Shown piece by piece: positions 59,330-64,000 of a stretch of DNA of 64,000 nt (positions are counted from its first letter, which is position 1; each line of letters starts with the position of its first letter). Under the pieces are notes generated by a model that worked only from the letters and a program-made list of their open reading frames with translations, was not told the DNA's origin and did no database searches. The position numbers and the translations under genes were made by a program. The stretch is from Emydura subglobosa (taxonomy: Eukaryota; Chordata; Testudines; Chelidae), in NCBI GenBank assembly GCA_007922225.1, contig ML679966.1:60046316-60110315 (forward strand). Direction: 5' to 3'.

Positions 59330-60040
59330 ATAATCCTGGGATCTCCCATCTCCCATAAGAAGTTCCCTAACCATTGAATTATGGTGGGGGGGGGGGGGGA
59401 AGGGTCTCTCAATATGTTTTTGAAGCTGTTTCACTTGTATTAACTAGTTGGGCCACAGGCAGTGATAATCACTGTAGTCCAATGGCTAGTGTCCTCACCT
59501 GAGACACACTAAAAAATCCTTAATTTCAATCCCTTCACTTCACCAGGCAGGGAAAGGAACTTAACCACGGCTCCCCACATGCCAGATGAGTACCCTCACC
59601 ACTGGGCTAAACATTGTAAGGGAGGCTACCTTGCCACACTTATGTTTAGTGTGGCATTAACTTTGTGCCACCATAATTCTTGCAAGAAAAAGCCTAGGTG
59701 CCTAAGTCAGGACCCCCGTGGATCACAAGCAGAGATAAGCCCCTCCCTGAAACCTAGAATCAGGCCCCTAACTTCTTGGGGGGGGGGGAGGGGGCCGCAT
59801 ACGTGAGATACACCTGTATAATCAGCATCTCCCATTGGCTAACAGGGGCAGTTGTCTGCTTAACATGCTGGCTTTTGTGGATCCTATTGTCAGGTGCCTC
59901 TCTCCCCCCCAGCATTGTATGGGGCTAGGTGCCTAGTCCAGGCTTTGTGGAGTCCAGTGATTTTATTTTAATATGCCTAAAAGTTAGGCATTGAATTGCT
60001 GAGTGATGAAAGGCCTACATTCCATTATGTATCTAAGCCC
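59330..60040 (-). mobile_element. tRNA-module element (copy 3), truncated
   Basis: The right part is the reverse complement of the left part of copy 1: CAGCATCTCCCATTGGCTAA, CTGCTTAACATGCTGGCTTT, GTCAGGTGCCTCTCTC and GCCTAAAAGTTAGGC match in order. It ends in a terminal-repeat-like ATGTATCTAAGCCC at 60040. The left part (59330-59640) carries tRNA-like modules in both orientations: minus CAATGGTTAGGGAACTT (59375-59355), plus CCAATGGCTAGTGTCC with TTTCAATCCC (59478-59535), and minus AGCCCAGTGGTGAGGG (59612-59597). The left terminal repeat is missing. Confidence 0.5.
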
Positions 60041-61906
60041 TGGACTCCCCAGTTTGAGCACTATTTGAGTTCACCCATCCGTGTTACTGAAACCAGCACC
60101 TTCTTGATTTGAGTGCTATGTTATATACCTGTCCACAGTCAGAGGGAAGATTTGTTCCCTTATCAATTCATCTCTACTAAAAACTGTCCTTGCACAGTGA
60201 CTTAGGTACAGGGAATTTTCTGTCAAAAGCTGGCTCTCAAAAGAAATAATATATTTAGAAAACAGCCAAGTTAGCTAAAAACCTTTGTGATGAAATTGAG
60301 GGGTTCTGTGGCTGCTTAGTTTAAATGAAAGGAAAGTATTTTGAAGGCAAGAAATTAATAAATATTTATATATTCTCTCTTTACTTAACTCCTCCAATTT
60401 TGTTTAGATGGCTTCCCCCCCAGCTTTTTCCTTAAAAAAAGAAAAAGAAAAAAAGATAGAAAATAGAATGTTCAGTGAGATTAACAATAGCCAGACTTAC
60501 TTTACCACCTGTATCATGTTGTGCAAGGCATTTCAAAATGTTGCATAGTGATAAGCTATTAATATCTTGGGAGATTGGGTAAAGATAATGTATCCTTGCC
60601 CTAATGCCAACCATTTGCAGACCCTGTCATGCTAACATCTCTTTGAGGAAAAGATGTGCAGTGGTTTTAATATTAAACCGATTTAACAGCTTAGTGATCA
60701 GTAACAAGCATATCATTTATGGTTGACCTCTGTGGACATTTTCACATCACACAAATCTAAATTACATCACACCTTCATGTATCAGTATATTCATAATGGA
60801 AGAGTTGATTGATTATAATTTCTAAAAGACAAGATTACTGGTATTTTTCAGCTTTGGAAAACTGCCAGTTTACTGGTCATTCATGTGCAAGCTTAGCCTG
60901 CATTCATTGTTTAATTCTGAAAAAATTAATTTCTTCACTGTCTCTTCACATCAGTTTTTGCCACTGTACTCTTTCAATCACATCTTCTTTCCCTATGATG
61001 TGATATGTTGGGCTATTTCAATAAAGATTATTGGTAAAATTATTTGAGGATGTATTTGACTGAAAAGGTCATATTTTCTTTAGGTTTTGCAGCTCTTCAA
61101 CGATCTTCTACGTCACTCTTGAAATAATTTTTTTTTTTTTTTAAATAAAAAAGTGTTTAACTCTTAGAACACAGGCAATTTGCAGATTCAACAAATTAAT
61201 TCTTAGGATTAGGACCTATGAGGGTTTATATAACTCAGCTGGTTCCAAAATGATAATTTGGCATGGTAACTGTAAAATGACATGCAAATTACACTTTCCC
61301 CTGAATTTATGCTGTCTGTACAGATCTCCCTTCCATTAACTTCACCTCAGTTATCCCATGACAGAACGTATGCCCGCATTCAGACCCTAAACATTATCGT
61401 AATAATCTTTGTACATAGTATGCCTTATAAGAATTCATTTGCTCTTAAGTATTCTCCTGATAGAATGTGCGCGCCACCATTGTATGTAAAGTTACAAGGT
61501 TTCCCTGTATGGTGTTAATACCACATGTTCCTAATCCTACAGCCCTGCCCAAACAGAAGTTGATATACAGGTCTGTCCTGAATGGAAGGTGTGTTCTGCT
61601 TTATTTGTGTTTAAGCAGTAAATAGAGTCAGTCTGCAGGAAGGAATAAAAAGGAAGTTTGAACAAGTGAAAGAAACAGCAGGGAACATCCTTCTGAATAG
61701 ACAGTCTACCACCACCTCACTGGAAATGTTTTTCAAGAGAGGGACTGAAGCAATAAAGAAAGGGTGGACAAAAACCCCTCTCACTGCATTCACTATCCCT
61801 GAAGTGACAAAGGAAGCATTCATTGGACCTTGGGAGAGAGGTCCTGACATACAGGGTTTGACCAATAAGACTGCTGAAAGCAGGTAGTGAGAAATTTTAA
61901 CAAACT
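60041..61906. other. Non-coding DNA, nothing recognised
   Basis: A-rich run at 60434-60455 and T-rich run at 61126-61141. Forward ORF 61666-61887 (73 codons) has no recognisable domain; its overlapping minus-strand partner is a shadow. Confidence 0.5.
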
Positions 61907-62073
61907 ATATCAGATTAAAAGTTCCAGAGGGGTAGCCGGGTTACTCTGTCTACAGCAAAAACAACGAGAGTCCTGTAGCACCTTAAAGACTAACAAATTT
62001 CTGCAGGCATAAGCTTTCATGGGCTGCAACCGACTTCCTCAGATGTGTGAAATGGAAATCCCAGATAAGAGGT

Positions 62074-62093
62074 GTATGTGTGTGTGTATATAT

Positions 62094-62135
<42 letters not shown>

Positions 62136-62143
62136 CCACCCCC
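62074..62143. repeat. Microsatellite at the apex of the fold-back
   Basis: TG repeats, a short TATATA and then at least 14 CA repeats, ending in a CCCCCACCCCCC-like run. The tract is itself partly palindromic and sits exactly between the two arms. Confidence 0.9.
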
Positions 62144-62170
62144 CTCTCCTATCTGTGATTTCCATTTCAC

Positions 62171-62212
62171 ACATCTGATGAAGTGGGTTGCAGCCCACGA
62201 AAGCTTATGCCT
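62171..62212 (+). ncRNA. Hammerhead-ribozyme-like core in the Penelope-like arm
   Basis: CTGATGA (62175-62181), an extra A, a 5-bp stem GTGGG/CCCAC (62183-62187 with 62194-62198), GAAA (62199-62202), then GC-TTAT-GC as a minimal third stem. This is the order of conserved hammerhead blocks. The extra A before the stem and CT, where UH is expected at the cleavage site, make this copy probably inactive. The opposite arm has CTGAGGA and a mismatched stem. Confidence 0.5.
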
Positions 62213-62271
62213 GCAGAAATTTGTTAGTCTTTAAGGTGCTACAGGACTTTTTTTTTTAATATCAGATTAAA

Positions 62272-64000
62272 GCAATTAGTAAATGGTTACAAGAAAAATA
62301 AAGATAGACATTTCTGACTTTTATGCCTCATTACTTGTACTTACTTAAATTCTCTTTGTAGTTTATAAATGTATTTTATTGTTTTATCTAATCCAGGGTG
62401 TTTACATTTAAGTGTCTGGGAAACTGCATTTGGGGGTCACAAATTGTGTGCATATTGTTTTCTTAAAGGAATAACAGACTTACTATAAATTGTATTGTTC
62501 AGGAGAGAACAGGACAGAAGAGGTTATACATTTCTGAGAGAAAAATCTAAAACTGGGTGTGTGTTGGGGATTACCCTGCAGTCTAACCAATGGGGAGAGT
62601 GAGTGTAACCCACGTGTGGAGGGCAGCTGCAGTTACACAAACACTCGGGATGTGACTTTCATGCTAGAAGACTGTTTGTGAGCAGCCCAGTTGGAGTTAC
62701 TTCAACAAGGCATTGTAATGTACCCAAGGTTGCAGGGTGGGAAGTGACAGCTGCTAATTAGTTTGGTTTGTACCCTCATGTCAGAATCACCCCACTGTGT
62801 TAAAAATGCCCCACAAGAATATTCATCAAGCTTTGGAAACTGAGCTCTATGAGAAAGTAAGTATTATTATAATCTGTTGAGTTAACAGAACCCCTGCTCA
62901 CTTGTTTGCCTTCTACTAGCTTGACCACAAGTCAACTCTCATCACTAACTTATTGCAGCTGTGTACACACAGCAGCTGCCGCCACCATCACCACCCTGTT
63001 TTTAGCCTTCAGCACTTGTGAAAGAACGCAGGATTTCCTCCTCTGTAAAAAGAGCAAGAGCCTACGAGTTGAAGGTGCTCAACTCATCTAAAAACCAGGC
63101 CCAAGCTATCTGAATTTGTTGCCTTCCTGACTGGCCGCCCACTATCAGAGGCCATTTTTATAAATTTGCACAAGATCAGATGATTCAGTAGCAGTGTCAG
63201 GAATAGACTGTAGCAAACCTCGGCCTCTATAATAGTTCAAGTCTGCATTAACAGCCATGGAGAGGTTACATAGGTGATTACTGAGAAGATTGAAGGATTG
63301 GCTTCTATCACACAAGTCCTCTGTAAACTGAGCAAAGCCCATTTATTCAGAGCTCTCTTTCACCCTGAAGGCCAAAGTCCTTAATTAAGTCTTTATTTAG
63401 TCAAGACTCCCATTGACTTCAGTGAGTGTTTAATTCTGTACATGCACTTCGATAGCATTCTGGGTGCATTTTATGAACACAGTCATAAAAGATAAAAACC
63501 ATTTAACAAGTTGACTCAGTCAGTTTGATTAACTTGATACCATCCTTCCAAGAGATGACAAACTGCAGTAAAGTCCCACTAAATTATCTCCCTTACACAA
63601 AAGAGGAGTCACAGCATAGCTAAGAGGTCAACCCCAGGTTTGTCAGGCCAATGCTTAGAATGATTTCCAAACACTTGGCCCTTCACTGAAGATGTCCTGT
63701 CTTTGGTTCTCAGACAGTTAAATCCAGAAGCTGTTAGGTCAACATCAGAACTGTCAGGATAGAATATAAGATACCAGCCAAGGCCAAAGGCACATATGGC
63801 TTCATTTATGAAGCCACTTTGGACCAGATTCTCCTCTCACACCACTGAAAAATCAAAAGTAACTGTGCAGAAACTCATGCCCTTTAGCTGAACCTGGAAA
63901 TAAATTAGAAGCCAATAAAGCTCAGTTCTCAGTAAACACCCCAGTATACACTGAGTAAATGTGCAGTTACATACTTCATTAGCTGAAGTCACCAGTGCGG
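62272..64000. other. Non-coding DNA, nothing recognised
   Basis: No repeat family or gene seen up to the window edge. The segment 63395-63440 includes CCCATTGACTTCAGTGAGTG, a motif scattered through the window. Small ORFs at 62906-63342 have no recognisable similarity. Confidence 0.5.

Larger units (their letters stand above)
61907..62271. mobile_element. Penelope-like fold-back insertion with 13-bp TSD
   Basis: The direct repeat ATATCAGATTAAA at 61907-61919 and 62259-62271 bounds an insertion of 339 bp. Inside, two copies of the same terminal sequence face each other: left arm 61969-62073 (minus) and right arm 62144-62248 (plus), nearly identical over 105 bp. Each contains TTTGTTAGTCTTTAAGGTGC, GCTACAGGACT and TGCCTGCAGAAATTTG. 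The left copy extends further, to a GGCTACCCCTCTGG-like end (minus strand). The loop is a (TG)n-(TA)n-(CA)n tract. Variable-length TSDs, 5' truncation and inverted terminal pieces are typical of Penelope-like retroelements, to which I assign it from memory of the family. Confidence 0.75.

Noticed and set aside
62019..62234. 71-codon ORF pair on opposite strands with His/Thr repeats
   Set aside because: Produced by the Penelope-like palindrome and its TG/CA apex.

Overview
The window is a stretch of vertebrate, most probably turtle (Testudines), non-coding DNA; a crocodilian is the second choice. The case rests on its repeats. CR1 LINEs end in the ATTCTATG-type 3' tail shared by birds, crocodilians and turtles. 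The rest is a mixture I associate with turtle and crocodilian genomes: Penelope-like fragments, MIR/tRNA-type SINEs, short hAT elements with TAGGGTGACC or CAG-type ends, and ERV-like LTRs. I find no protein-coding gene, rRNA or tRNA gene. The open reading frames are short, have unrelated sequence, and lack splice-supported neighbours; the only protein similarity is to CR1 reverse transcriptase. The window is therefore intergenic or inside a large intron.

Layout. 1-11 kb: a microsatellite, a decayed Penelope-like fragment (about 1.1 kb), a complete hAT MITE with a perfect internal hairpin (4426-4690), an LTR-like unit (about 6.55-7.09 kb) and the first of three roughly 1-kb elements that carry tRNA-like modules (9728-10792). 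11-24 kb: antisense CR1 pieces (11958, 17064), LTR-like blocks (18.6-19.5 and 22.4-23.4 kb) and an old sense CR1 (23.7 kb). 25-27 kb: the best-preserved CR1 ORF2 end (25510-26305) and the second tRNA-module element. 27-38 kb is AT-rich and repeat-poor, with one 55-bp CR1 tail at 32.16 kb. 38-45 kb: a fold-back DNA element, a complete 124-bp hAT element (42290-42413), and an LTR-like unit with an irregular tandem array. 50-60 kb: a 64-bp AC tract, two SINEs in a row, a long antisense CR1 split by a complete hAT insertion (53.76-55.15 kb), a long sense CR1 (57.58-58.9 kb) and the third tRNA-module element. 62 kb: a Penelope-like fold-back insertion bounded by a 13-bp target-site duplication.

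Nothing here works as a gene set; the content is a layered record of transposition. The most unusual items are the Penelope-like fold-back with hammerhead-ribozyme-like cores, the hAT MITE with a 27-bp perfect stem, and the element family that carries several tRNA-like (A-box/B-box) modules. Several repeat-free AT-rich segments look like candidate conserved non-coding elements, but this cannot be tested without alignment. Boundaries without a stated target-site duplication are estimates made by eye. Family names rest on recollection of consensus sequences, not on a database search.
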